The notes beneath the pieces were generated by a model, which saw nothing but the letters and a program-made list of their open reading frames with translations, was not told the origin of the DNA and made no database searches. From Ectobacillus funiculus (lineage in GTDB: Bacteria; Bacillota; Bacilli; Bacillales; Bacillaceae_G), in the NCBI RefSeq assembly GCF_042429435.1, contig NZ_JBHMAF010000071.1: a stretch of DNA of 64,000 nt; one strand, given 5' to 3'. The position numbers and the translations under genes were made by a program. Positions 1 to 9,559 of this stretch are shown in pieces (position 1 is the first letter of the stretch; each line of letters starts with the position of its first letter).

Positions 1-1
1 G

Positions 2-100
2 CAAAAAGTAGTTATTATCATAGTAGGTATAATCGTACTGGCACTGATGAGTGTGATATCTTTTATAGTTATTAAAGGGCTTATCCAGCTAATATTTTAG
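2..100 (+). CDS. 3' end of an unknown membrane protein gene (partial)
   Basis: An open frame enters from the left edge and stops with TAG at 98-100. The 32 visible residues are almost entirely hydrophobic (VVIIIVGIIVLALMSVI region) and form one membrane helix ending in LIQLIF. The 5' part lies outside the window, so no family can be assigned. Confidence 0.4.
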   Translation, partial: QKVVIIIVGIIVLALMSVISFIVIKGLIQLIF

Positions 101-296
101 CCAAGCAAATAATTTATGCCCTTACAAAGAAAGATACCAAACTTCTTGTCCTTAATGAGGAAAGACACTACAACTGCAAGTGTCTTTCTCTACCATGCCG
201 AATTTTTGTCTCTCAAACACTTGGCATTGGCGTAAATGTAGGCTTATCTCCGGATTTTTTTCATATCTCGGGAGTTAATGTATTTAGGAGACTACC

Positions 297-326
297 AAAA
301 GCCCTCCAGTGATTCGGAGGGCTTTT
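297..326. terminator. bidirectional intrinsic terminator
   Basis: A perfect inverted repeat (AAAAGCCCTCC / GGAGGGCTTTT) has A-rich and T-rich flanks, so it can end transcription from both sides. It sits between the partial gene at the left edge and the 3' end of the efflux gene on the minus strand. The rest of 101-391 shows no gene. Confidence 0.8.
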
Positions 327-391
327 GGTGTTCATATAATTTATCTTGCCAGTATTCATGTATGTATAAGAGGATAAAACTATATCAATCC

Positions 392-1261
392 TTAATTTGG
401 TTCTACATGAACATGAGCATCATACACATCATGTTTTTGAGATAAGACATTTTCCACCTGTGTAGAAATATCATGAGCATTCCGTATATCCAAATTAGAA
501 TTTACAAGGATAACAACATCTACGACGGTATGATTACCGTAATTTCTAGCGCGTATATTCTTGACACCCTTCACACCAAAGACGTTTTTCACTGTTTCTG
601 TGTACAGTTCTATCTCCTTTTGATCAAATCCATCTGTTAAATGAAGGGAAGCTTCTTTAAAAATGTCCCATCCCGTTTTACATATTAATCCCCCTACTAT
701 GACAGCAGTTAATGGATCAAGCCAAGGAAGATCAAATTGGGAGCCAATAATTCCAATGGCTGTTCCAATACTTACCCAAGCATCCGAAAGATTATCTTTA
801 GCAGCAGCCATGACTGACTGGCTATTTATTTTCCTGGCTAAATTACGATTATAACGATAAATGAAATACATGATTGTAGCGGAAAAAAGACCTGTCCAAG
901 CTGAAATTAAATCTGGAGACTCATTTCTTTCACTAAAAACTGAAGTAATCGCTTCATATAACACTTGAATACCAACAGCGATCATGATAAATGAAGCAAC
1001 CATTGAAGCAACAGTTTCGGCTTTTCGATGACCATAAGGATGATCCTCATCAGCTGGCTTTTGAGATAACTTCAGGCCAATTAAAACAGCTAATGAAGCA
1101 ATTATATCTGTCGTATTGTTTAAACCGTCTGCCTTTAACGCTTCTGAGTGAAATGTATAACCAATAAATAATTTTAAAGCAGATAAACAGATATAAGCAA
1201 TAATACTTATGACCGCTCCACGTTCTCCCATTTTTAAATCTGCATATTTTTGTTGTTCCAT
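392..1261 (-). CDS. mneS: cation diffusion facilitator, MneS-type manganese efflux
   Basis: A 289-residue cation diffusion facilitator, a proton-coupled metal efflux pump of the cell membrane. The N-terminal two thirds hold about six membrane helices and the last ~80 residues form the cytosolic dimerisation domain ending in HVHVEPN. Metal-site motifs are visible: DGLNNTTD in helix 2 (~residues 45-52), DEDHPYGHRKAE in the following loop (~72-83), and DNLSD in helix 5 (~156). Asp at both membrane positions rather than His is the pattern of the Mn-exporting clade. From memory, the sequence strongly resembles B. subtilis MneS (YeaB). The start has a good ribosome site (CGGAGG). It is a lone gene ending at the terminator at 297-326. 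Confidence 0.85.
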   Translation of the reverse strand: MEQQKYADLKMGERGAVISIIAYICLSALKLFIGYTFHSEALKADGLNNTTDIIASLAVLIGLKLSQKPADEDHPYGHRKAETVASMVASFIMIAVGIQVLYEAITSVFSERNESPDLISAWTGLFSATIMYFIYRYNRNLARKINSQSVMAAAKDNLSDAWVSIGTAIGIIGSQFDLPWLDPLTAVIVGGLICKTGWDIFKEASLHLTDGFDQKEIELYTETVKNVFGVKGVKNIRARNYGNHTVVDVVILVNSNLDIRNAHDISTQVENVLSQKHDVYDAHVHVEPN

Positions 1262-1544
1262 TGTTTATCCTCCGTTTTGCTTTCATTTAAAAATACTATC
1301 AAACGGAAGTGGAGTGGGTCTACAGCAACGTTTTTGCATACATCTACAATGATGAACCTATATAAAAAATGTTTCTCTGAGTAAAAAATGACCTGAAGGG
1401 CTGTTGTGTTTATATAATTAACGAAAGCGGAAGTCGATGTATTTAGAAATCTATGAACTCTTTTCAATTTCGTTGTTGCTCCAACACTCAGTAAGGGATG
1501 GAAGCAAAAAAACCAACAGTGAAACCAAAAGAAACCGTACAGTG

Positions 1545-2704
1545 TTATACCTTTACTTCATGTTTCCTCTTTTTCAATCTTAATACAAGCAGAAGTAGCA
1601 GTGGTTGTAACCCAAATAAAAACAACGCAAAATTGCCCATCATGTCTCCTAATTTAAATACTTCATTGATGCTTTTGGGAGTCATGGCGATGATGTAGAT
1701 AATCGGAAGTAATCCATACATAAATGGATAAATGTTCTTTTGAAAGAGTTGCGCGAGCCCCAAAGAAGCAGCATAGTAGCCAAAACTAAAACAAGTAAAC
1801 ATTTTCATAATCCATATCGCGAGTAACAAGGATTCAAACCGCTCAAATAGCAAACCAGGCATTTCAAAACTTCGTATGAGATCAAGCGTCGGCCATGTTA
1901 GCGTTATCAATCCATCCACGGAGAGCGTACCAATAACCATCACGACCGTTATCAAGTAAAAGATCAGTGGGATAAAAATTCCAACTAGAACAGCTTTTAC
2001 TGCTTTGTTTGGCTGTTTCATAAATGCTATTATANNNNNNNNNNNNNNNNNNNNNNNNNNNNNNNNNNNNNNNNNNNNNNNNNNNNNNNNNNNNNNNNNN
2101 NNNNNNNNNNNNNNNNNNNNNNNNNNNNNNNNNNNNNNNNNNNNNNNNNNNNNNNGATCCCTAACCCTAGTACTGGGCGCAGATTATCCACCTCAAATGT
2201 TTTGAAGCTCAGAAAAGCAACCACCAAAAAGATGCCGGCGGTAATGGGGATGATTATTTCAAACAAACGGGCAAGCGGATTTATGCCGCCCATGATTAGA
2301 TAGAGACTCACCCACATAAATGGCATAACAATGGCCCAAGATGGGGTGTCTTCCAGCAAATAGAAACTTGTTACTTCTACTAAGGAACGGGCATGAAACC
2401 CACTCATAATTACAAAATAACATACAAGGAGCAGACTTAGTAACCTGCCCAACCATTTCCCTACAATTTCTTGGCTGTATTGATAAAAGGTTTTTTCCGG
2501 AAAACTTTGGCTTAATCTGACTATAATAACCCCTGCTATTATCGCGATCAGCCCGCCTACAATCACAGTTAACCAGATATCTGGTGTCTGAACCTTCTGT
2601 GCAGATGCTCTCGGCAAGGTCAGAATCCCTGTTCCAATTGTATAATTGATGACAATAACAGCAACTTGAGCCGTCGTAATCTGGTCTTTTGGGCTGGTAC
2701 TCAT
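1545..2704 (-). CDS. GerAB-family spore germination permease, interrupted by an assembly gap
   Basis: An amino-acid-permease-like spore germination protein (GerAB/GerKB family, normally about 365 residues) of the spore inner membrane. The N-terminal part (2156-2704, beginning MSTSPKDQITTAQVAVIVIN) and C-terminal part (1545-2034, ending KKRKHEVKV) lie in different frames only because the N run between them has an arbitrary length; both are family-typical and full of membrane helices. The ATG at 2704 follows GGAAGTGA. No GerAA or GerAC partner is nearby, so this is an orphan B subunit, comparable to the stand-alone gerVB known from a B. megaterium plasmid (family knowledge, not a match I could test). 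A complete receptor operon lies 56 kb away in the same window. Confidence 0.8.
2035..2155. other. assembly gap (121 N)
   Basis: A run of N inside the germination permease gene. The true length is unknown; the halves on each side do not stay in frame across it. Confidence 0.99.
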
Positions 2705-2861
2705 CACAAGTCACTTCCTTATTCACAATTCAGGATTACTACTTTCAGAAGGTTCATTATTCCTAATTTTTCCACGTGTTTTCTTATAAACAGTACAATT
2801 TTACGTTTCCAAAAAGGAATAAAATTTATGCATATTGTATACGTGTCAAGTAGACATAGCA

Positions 2862-3045
2862 TCTCATTACCGGAAGTAGGATCCCCTCGGGAATCCGCAT
2901 GAATACCGGGTTTCTCACAATCTCTGAATTTATCACATATGCAGGATTTTATGCAATGCCCAGACGGCGCGGATTTTGGACTCCCTATCCCTTAACACAT
3001 CCCCCTACTTTTTGCATAAAGTCCTGCTTATTTTTGGGATGTAAC
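2862..3045. repeat. dispersed repeat family R2, copy 1
   Basis: This stretch resembles 22398-22640. Shared landmarks, in order, are CATTACCGGAAGTAGGATC, a GGGTTTCTCACAAT-like segment, TATGCAGGATTTTATGCAAT, CTCCCTATCCCTTAACA and CCCCTACTTTTTGCATAAAG. It carries no convincing ORF. The remaining gene-free DNA around it (2705-3440) shows nothing else I can identify. Confidence 0.55.
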
Positions 3046-3440
3046 TTTGAAATAAAGTTTGATTAGAAATGTTGCTCAAACCCTCATTTTACAGCAAACA
3101 AATAGAATCCATTTTGAAAAATTCTTCTTCAGCAGATTTAAGATTGGTTTTTATAAAAAAGGATCGTTTTGAGACTATGAAAAGAAGGTTATAAGGTATC
3201 GACTTGATTTTTGTTCTACTCCAAGTAAAAAAACGCAACCTAAAATAGCTTCAAAAAACCAAGGGTCTCAAGATTTTACTGAAAGACAAGAAAAATGAAG
3301 TTTAAGGCTTGATCTAGCAATGAAGACATGTTGTTTAACGAACGTTGCAGTTTAGTGGAACATTAAATTTTGTGATTACCGAATAATAAAACTGAATCCT
3401 TTTCTATTAAATGGTAATTATACAGAAGAGGAGGGGTTAA

Positions 3441-3917
3441 ATGATAGATCTAATTACCGCAATAATTATATTTAATTTCATTTCATTTAAAACCAATAAA
3501 AGACTGACATTTAATCAAATTCTTCATATTTGGACATTTTCCGTTGCGTTTCAAAGTGTATTTGACATTTTTGTGGTTTATAAATACGAAGGATACTGGT
3601 TTTTCAAAAAAAATGTTTTAGAATGGGCAAGTATTCTTCCGCATTTGTTTGTAGTCCCACCTGTAAACATAATGTTTTTAAATTGGTTTCCTTTTAGAAC
3701 CAAAGTTACAAAACAAATTTCTTACATTTTCCTTTTCACAATAGCATGCGTAATTTATGAGGCAGTTACCTTACTTCCTGAACCTTGGGGATATTTTCGT
3801 TATGGATGGTGGAAATTATGGTATGCAGCTATTTTTGACCCTATACTTTTGCTTATTTTGTTAGGTTATTACAAATTGGTATGTAAGGCAGAAAACAAAA
3901 CCAGGACAAGCTTTTAA
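3441..3917 (+). CDS. CBO0543-family small membrane protein
   Basis: A 158-residue integral membrane protein with about five helices, preceded by a strong ribosome site (GAGGAGGGG). The segment around residues 118-145 (WGYFRYGWWKLWYAAIFDP) is typical of the CBO0543 family of Bacillaceae membrane proteins, whose function is not known. It is monocistronic, and its AT-rich codon use matches the surrounding accessory DNA. A hairpin at 4102-4130 may end its transcript. Confident in the family, none on function. Confidence 0.75.
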   Translation: MIDLITAIIIFNFISFKTNKRLTFNQILHIWTFSVAFQSVFDIFVVYKYEGYWFFKKNVLEWASILPHLFVVPPVNIMFLNWFPFRTKVTKQISYIFLFTIACVIYEAVTLLPEPWGYFRYGWWKLWYAAIFDPILLLILLGYYKLVCKAENKTRTSF

Positions 3918-4101
3918 AAAAGATTGTTATTTTTTGCTCCATTTTCCTTTATAAAATATCAGCATTATCGTTTAACAGAGCTTTTTAATTAAATCAATGT
4001 GGTATTAAAAGGAGTGATAAAAAGATCAAATGTAGCGATAAAAATCTTGATAAATCCCCAAAATGTAGTGATAAAACGAAGAAAAAGTCATAAAAAATAG
4101 G

Positions 4102-4130
4102 CGTACCAAACAAAGTGTTGATACGCCTTA
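4102..4130. terminator. intrinsic terminator
   Basis: The inverted repeat GGCGTA...TACGCC is flanked by A-rich and T-containing stretches. It lies between the convergent ends of the CBO0543 gene and the MFS permease gene. The rest of 3918-4268 shows nothing. Confidence 0.5.
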
Positions 4131-4268
4131 AAACTACATTGTTAAACAACATGTCGTCGTGTAGTAATATTTACATTTCTTTAATTATCTTAGTTTCACT
4201 ATTACATATTAAATCCTTGGTTTGAAGAAATTAAAAATTCGTTTAAACGGATTACATAATAATAAACC

Positions 4269-5549
4269 TTACCCTGCTGTCCATTCTTGCTTTACCTCAT
4301 AATTCGCGATGGTGCTTTGCTTAGCTGCCTTAAGAAACTTAGTTAACACTGCACTTACAAAATACAGACTCGCAAAAATCCATATCACACCACCTGCACC
4401 AATACTTCCAATAAACAAACCTACGAGCGCTGGCCCTACAAATGCGCTTAAACCTGCACCTAAATTCAAAATAGACATCGCTGCTCCCTTATTATCTGGC
4501 GCTAATGAAGGCATTAAAGCGGATAATGGAACATACCCAGCTAAACCTGCGCCAAATAAACTAGCAACAATGGTCATTACCCAATAGTTATGACCGACGA
4601 TCTGCGGCGTGTAGTACATAGCTATTATCGAAACCCCGCATAGCACTCCGCCAAACCATGCTACTGTAGCTCTCCAGCCAAGCTTATCGCCAACGATTCC
4701 AAAAATTAAATTACAAATAATATTTACAGAGAATAGAGTTCCATAGATTTGAAGCCATTCTGAAATCGTGAAGCCATATTGTCCTACATAGGATGGGAAA
4801 AACACAACAAATCCAAAAGAAGCTGTTGTATTAATGGTTCTGATAACTCCTCCTATAGCAATTCTAGGGTTTTCAAACATAATTGTAATCCCTTTTGCCA
4901 ATTCCTTCAGCTTTGATGTATTCTTATCCATGACTTGCCCATCAAATTTATCCTTATTTAACACGATTGCACATAAACCGCCAAGTGATACAAAGATTAA
5001 CGCACTCCATAATGTCGGTATTTCACCAATCCTCGGAATAACATAGCTTGAGTAATACGATCCTAAAACATTTAAGCCTAGTGTAAATGCAAACCAGAAC
5101 CATCCTACCGCTGAACCTAATTTTTGCTCCGGGCTTCGATACGTGATCCACACGATGAAAGAATACGAGAACAATGGATACCCTACACCTCTTAGAGCAT
5201 ATGTTGCTAACATGACAACGTATTCATTATTAGGTAACCCCCAGCCAGCAAATCCAATGGTTCCTACTATAAAGGCAGTTAAGCCAATCGTCATCGCTTT
5301 TCTTGGACCCCAAGTTTGGACGAAGATTCCCGATAACCAAGATGAGATAGTTAATGCAATTCCGTAAACAGTATAAAGAAAAGCTGATTGTTGCATCGTC
5401 AATCCATTTTTAATTAAATAAGGAGATAGCCAACCGGCCTCTAAACCGTCTCCAATCATAAATAAAGTAATTCCGATAAATCCCCAGATTAAATTTGAAG
5501 GAATACCCAGTCTGTCTAAAAAGTTCTGTTTTCTTCCTACTGCATTCAT
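4269..5549 (-). CDS. MFS polyol permease of the RbtT/DalT/CsbX family
   Basis: A 426-residue major facilitator transporter with twelve predicted membrane helices. The opening (FLDRLGIPSNLIWGFIGITLFMIGDG region, residues ~10-35) and the FAFTLGLNVLGSYYSSY stretch are characteristic of the RbtT/DalT/CsbX group, which imports pentitols such as ribitol and D-arabinitol (known for RbtT and DalT). I chose the internal ATG at 5549 because GGAGGGTGATGGC precedes it. Its likely partners are the dehydrogenase and kinase genes at 11.5-13.9 kb, although the PTS genes lie between. A catabolite-control-like site lies upstream. Confidence 0.8.
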   Translation of the reverse strand: MNAVGRKQNFLDRLGIPSNLIWGFIGITLFMIGDGLEAGWLSPYLIKNGLTMQQSAFLYTVYGIALTISSWLSGIFVQTWGPRKAMTIGLTAFIVGTIGFAGWGLPNNEYVVMLATYALRGVGYPLFSYSFIVWITYRSPEQKLGSAVGWFWFAFTLGLNVLGSYYSSYVIPRIGEIPTLWSALIFVSLGGLCAIVLNKDKFDGQVMDKNTSKLKELAKGITIMFENPRIAIGGVIRTINTTASFGFVVFFPSYVGQYGFTISEWLQIYGTLFSVNIICNLIFGIVGDKLGWRATVAWFGGVLCGVSIIAMYYTPQIVGHNYWVMTIVASLFGAGLAGYVPLSALMPSLAPDNKGAAMSILNLGAGLSAFVGPALVGLFIGSIGAGGVIWIFASLYFVSAVLTKFLKAAKQSTIANYEVKQEWTAG

Positions 5550-5630
5550 GCCATCACCCTCCATATTCTTCTTTTCATCCCCCTGTCCACTATAGCCCTT
5601 ACAATCTTTCTTACTGATAATGAGGAAGGA

Positions 5631-5644
5631 TGATTACGTTTTCA
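5631..5644 (-). promoter_or_regulatory. cre-like CcpA site upstream of the permease gene
   Basis: TGATTACGTTTTCA matches the cre consensus TGWNANCGNTNWCA with one mismatch and lies about 85 bp upstream of the permease start. It would put the gene under carbon catabolite repression. This is a consensus match only. Confidence 0.4.
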
Positions 5645-5833
5645 TACTTCAATTTTACTTGTATATAAAAAAATGTTCATTCCTTAGTTGCCATAACTTT
5701 GTCATATGTAGAAATTGAAAAAATTTAAGGTGTGTATATCAAAGCCTTTTATATGAGGGAGTAGCGTAGTCCCGTATGAAATACTGATTAAGCCTTTCAA
5801 AGCATGCATAGGTTGTGATAGTTTCCTACTAAG

Positions 5834-5936
5834 AAAAGGCGGGCCTTGGGGGCTAGATACCACTCCGAAAAGTTATACTTATCTTGTAAAAAAAGGCTAG
5901 TCCCATTCTATTTAGAATGAGAACTAGCCTTTTGTA
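5834..5936. terminator. R4 repeat copy followed by intrinsic terminator
   Basis: Bases 5834-5890 resemble 19250-19306: both read GGGCCTT, then CTAGA, CACTCCGAAAAGTTATACTT-like sequence, then a poly-A run (R4). Immediately after, AAGGCTAGT...ACTAGCCTTTT (about 5895-5936) forms a terminator hairpin downstream of the PTS gene. The rest of 5550-5833 has no gene. Confidence 0.6.
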
Positions 5937-5940
5937 ACTG

Positions 5941-7371
5941 CTACTGTAGTTTTAATTTATCAATAAGCGTATCGTATGCATCTATATCCGTAAATGATTG
6001 CAAAGGGTAATATATTTTGTTTGGGGCATACTTTTCCACGTCTGCGACAAGCTTCTGGTGACAAATAATCAAGTCTGTATCCTGAGGAATTTCATCAACA
6101 GATGAATTATCTACTTCTATCTGTAGATTTACTTGCTCTAATTTTCTCCTTAACATAGCAGCGCCCATCGCGCTTGATCCTAGGCCAACTTCACAAGCAA
6201 ATACAATTTTTTCAATGCTGGAGGTATAGTTGATTGCTACCGGATCACAAGCTATATAATCGGGTTCACCTGTGTTAATAGTCTGGTGTATTGCTACCTC
6301 CCCTTCATTAAGATCCTCTATCGTTCCTAATTTGTTCATAAAAGTAACTTGCTCTCTATTCTCTTGCTCTGTCGGTGATTCAGTAAATGGCTTTAATATG
6401 AGCATACTGCAAAGGAATGTAACGGCCGCTGAAAGAAAAACCCCCATAAACACAAACACCATATCTTCTTTTGGAGCTAACGCTAAAAATAAAAAAATAC
6501 TTCCTGGCGATGGAAGAGAGACGGTACCAACATCAAACATCTGAAATATAATAATTCCTGTCATTCCGCCTAGCATTAAACCTAAAATGAGCATGGGCCT
6601 TCTTAAAACGTAAGAAAAGTAAACCTCATGAATTCCCCCAAAAAATTGAATAAACAGTGCTAACTGAGCTCCCCTTCGTTTTTCTCCTGCACTTTTTAAC
6701 CAATAGGCAAGCAAAATCCCCAGACCTGGACCAGGATTGGATTCTAATAGAAAAAATATAGACTTACCAAGTTCCTTTGTTTGTTGGATACCCAAAGGGG
6801 CTAATATACCGTAGTTTACTATATTATTAAGAAAGAATACCTTAGCGGGTTCAATGATAACAGCGGCTAATGGCAGCCAACCCGAATAAATGATTTCTTC
6901 TAAATACTTTGTGGACCATTCCACCCCCGCAGATAGTGTTTGACCAACATAAAGAAAGCAAACAACGGTAAAACTAACCCCAATCAACGATGCTAGTACA
7001 TTATTGATTAATAATTCGTAACCAACTGGAATCCTTCCTTTTATAGTCTGATCACACTTACGAATAATCCAACCAATCAGGGGCCCTATCACCATAGCGG
7101 CAAAGATAACAGGGGCAGAGCTAGAAAGCGTTAATCCATATATAACAAAAGACGCTACAACAGCACCTCGCTGCCCTCCAATCAATTTACCGCCAGTATA
7201 TCCTAATAAAATAGGCAATAACGTATTATAAATAGGATCAACTAGTAATAGAATCCGCTCATTATACCACCAGCCGTATACTCCAAACACTTCGCGAATC
7301 ATGCCCACAGAAATAATCACAGCAATATTTTGCCATATCATGGCACTCAATAACTGACCAAGCTTCCTCAT
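5941..7371 (-). CDS. PTS mannitol-type enzyme IICB
   Basis: A 476-residue sugar-phosphotransferase permease of the MtlA type, fusing membrane domain IIC (residues ~1-340) to cytosolic IIB (~385-476). In IIC the FFGGIHEVYFSYV segment (~243-255) corresponds to the conserved GGIHEIYFPY substrate region of MtlA. In IIB, ACEVGLGSSAMGA (~393-405) carries the cysteine that receives phosphate from IIA. It overlaps its upstream neighbour by four bases (ATGA), so the two are translationally coupled. No separate IIA gene (mtlF) and no mannitol-1-phosphate dehydrogenase (mtlD) is present, so IIA must be supplied in trans or by the IIA-like domain of the regulator. Substrate could be mannitol or another hexitol. 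Confidence 0.85.
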   Translation of the reverse strand: MRKLGQLLSAMIWQNIAVIISVGMIREVFGVYGWWYNERILLLVDPIYNTLLPILLGYTGGKLIGGQRGAVVASFVIYGLTLSSSAPVIFAAMVIGPLIGWIIRKCDQTIKGRIPVGYELLINNVLASLIGVSFTVVCFLYVGQTLSAGVEWSTKYLEEIIYSGWLPLAAVIIEPAKVFFLNNIVNYGILAPLGIQQTKELGKSIFFLLESNPGPGLGILLAYWLKSAGEKRRGAQLALFIQFFGGIHEVYFSYVLRRPMLILGLMLGGMTGIIIFQMFDVGTVSLPSPGSIFLFLALAPKEDMVFVFMGVFLSAAVTFLCSMLILKPFTESPTEQENREQVTFMNKLGTIEDLNEGEVAIHQTINTGEPDYIACDPVAINYTSSIEKIVFACEVGLGSSAMGAAMLRRKLEQVNLQIEVDNSSVDEIPQDTDLIICHQKLVADVEKYAPNKIYYPLQSFTDIDAYDTLIDKLKLQ

Positions 7372-9518
7372 CTATTCGATAACCCCTTTAAGGTGCCTTT
7401 TGCTGTAGCGGCATAGGCTTTCGATAGCACATCATCTAGCGTAGCTTTCACTTCATGAATTGGCGCTCCTTTTAACATAGTCAAGAATGATTCTTCAATT
7501 AGCATGGAGCTAATTTTACTCAGCATCTTAACATGTTCTTTTGGGGCATCCTTAGGTACTACTAATAATAAAAATGTATTGATTAACTGTTCTTTATTAT
7601 CATCACGACGCCATTTTACACGTTCCCTTGTCCGAAAAACCACTGCTAATAACTCAGTTACCCCTTCTGACCGAGCATGAATCATCGCTAAATCATCTAA
7701 TACAAAGCTCCCCTGCCGTTCACGCCTTTCAATATCCTCATACAGCGTATCATACTCACACACTACGTTATTATGTTGAATTGTATTTAATATAGTTGAT
7801 AAAATCGGTCCCTTGACTTGGATATCTTCAATCACTGCTACATTCCGCAAAATTTGTACCATTGCTTCGCCAAATCTAGCAAGTGACATCATCGAAAGCT
7901 GCTGACCCCCTTTTGCTGCTTCCTTTTGTTCCAATAACCGTTGCTTCGGAATATCTTTTAAAGAACTCTGAATTCTGGACACATCCTCTTTCCGTAAGAA
8001 GGGACTAACAATAACAATATTTTCATTCTCTAACGGAGGGAACGAAATTGTAGAAATAAATATATCAACCGAACCATGATCTTGGGTCCATTCTTGAATT
8101 TGATTTACAGAGATAACCCCCTCTATTTTCAGATTCGATATTTCAGTACGCAGCTGAGACGCAAGATACGTCGATGTACCGAGTCCGCTTGCACACACAA
8201 CAACAGCCCGGTAGTCCTTTTGTAACATCTCTTTTTTACGAAGCATTGCTGCACCAATATGCATAGCCAAATAACCAATCTCGCCTTCTGGTATGGAGTA
8301 TCCGGTTTTTTCTGTAAGAATCATACAAGCTTTTTCACATGCAATAAAAATTTCTGGATAGCGATCTCTAATTTTTTCAAGCATTGGATTATGGATTTGT
8401 AAACCTAGTTTTAAGCGATTAAAGGCTGGAACAAAGTGAGAAACTAGCCCCTCAAGCAGCAACTCATCCCCTTCAAATGACTCTCCAAGATAATATTCGA
8501 CTGCATGAATAAAGCTGCTTGTTAATTCGAGCCATTCAAATTCCTGGGGCTCTTCAGCCTTTATCATTTGCTCTCTTAATAGCTGGGCTCCTGCAAGATG
8601 GAGAGCAATATAGTTTACCTCCATGTTTGGAATAGAGATAGCAAGTTCATTTTCAATATTGGAGACGATTTTCTTAGCAAGTGAATAAATTGCTTCATCT
8701 ATGCTCGGATTTGGTAGTGCCGTTGACTCTTCAATTACCCTGTCGTGTTTAATTCGTTCTACTGCAAGCATTAAATGAACAATAAGATTTACATAATTAC
8801 GATCGGTTAGCTCAACACTTGATTGTTTTTCCCTTAATGCCTTATGCACAGCCTGTTCAACAACTAAAATATTCGGTGTGTGTACAAATTTAAGAAGCCT
8901 ATTCCTAATTACCGAGCCCAAGGTATCTTTTTCTTCAGAGGATTCATCTTGTTTAGATCGATAAAACAGTTCCAGCCATTCTTCAAATGCAATATCTTTA
9001 TGAAGCAAATATGATAACATTGTTCTGCGCTGTTGCTCTGTCCCTTTCACATAAACGCCAATTCCTGGCACACGCGCAAGTTCAATATTTCCTTTCTGTA
9101 ACCATACAGCTACTTTATCTAAATCATTACTAATTGTTGCCTCTGTAACACCATAGTGGCTGCCGAACACAAACTGCTTCATTGGCTCCTTAGAAAGCAG
9201 TAATTCATATGCAATCCCTTCCCAACGCTCTTCAGGAGAATACGCTGATAACGCTTTTATCTGTCCGAGATGTTTTTCCAACCTTTCTCTTCCTTCTACA
9301 GAACCTTTCAGCTCAATTCCAAACCCTATTTTCCTCCCTATTTTTAAATCATAATATTTTAACACCGACTTTAATGATGTTACTTCTCTTTGGATTGTCC
9401 GTACGCTCACCTTAAATATATCAGCTAACTGTTCATATGAAATCGGCTTCTTGGCAAGCAATAGTGTACCTATTAGCTCTTTCTGTCGAGAATTAATCAT
9501 GGCTAGCTCTTGATTCAT
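7368..9518 (-). CDS. PRD-containing PTS regulator, MtlR/BglG type
   Basis: A 716-residue multidomain transcription regulator controlled by PTS phosphorylation. In order: winged helix (~10-70, ISYEQLADIFKVSVRTIQRE), a second Mga-like HTH (~85-170), two PRD domains (~195-410, each with conserved His such as in YIALHLAGA and YLAMHIGAAM), an IIB-like domain with Cys (AVVVCASGLGTSTYLA, ~430), and a C-terminal IIA-like domain with the phosphorylatable His in MIHARSEGVTEL (~615). Length and order match MtlR-type activators. The start at 9518 has GGGGAGGAG upstream. It shares an operon with the IICB gene that overlaps its end and probably senses that permease's activity. Confidence 0.85.
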   Translation of the reverse strand: MNQELAMINSRQKELIGTLLLAKKPISYEQLADIFKVSVRTIQREVTSLKSVLKYYDLKIGRKIGFGIELKGSVEGRERLEKHLGQIKALSAYSPEERWEGIAYELLLSKEPMKQFVFGSHYGVTEATISNDLDKVAVWLQKGNIELARVPGIGVYVKGTEQQRRTMLSYLLHKDIAFEEWLELFYRSKQDESSEEKDTLGSVIRNRLLKFVHTPNILVVEQAVHKALREKQSSVELTDRNYVNLIVHLMLAVERIKHDRVIEESTALPNPSIDEAIYSLAKKIVSNIENELAISIPNMEVNYIALHLAGAQLLREQMIKAEEPQEFEWLELTSSFIHAVEYYLGESFEGDELLLEGLVSHFVPAFNRLKLGLQIHNPMLEKIRDRYPEIFIACEKACMILTEKTGYSIPEGEIGYLAMHIGAAMLRKKEMLQKDYRAVVVCASGLGTSTYLASQLRTEISNLKIEGVISVNQIQEWTQDHGSVDIFISTISFPPLENENIVIVSPFLRKEDVSRIQSSLKDIPKQRLLEQKEAAKGGQQLSMMSLARFGEAMVQILRNVAVIEDIQVKGPILSTILNTIQHNNVVCEYDTLYEDIERRERQGSFVLDDLAMIHARSEGVTELLAVVFRTRERVKWRRDDNKEQLINTFLLLVVPKDAPKEHVKMLSKISSMLIEESFLTMLKGAPIHEVKATLDDVLSKAYAATAKGTLKGLSNR

Positions 9519-9559
9519 TGTGTCATTCTCCTCCCCGTTGCAAGTATGAACATGGCCTG

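Noticed and set aside
5941..7371. A complete mannitol operon
   Set aside because: No mtlF (IIA) or mtlD gene is present; only the IICB and regulator are here.
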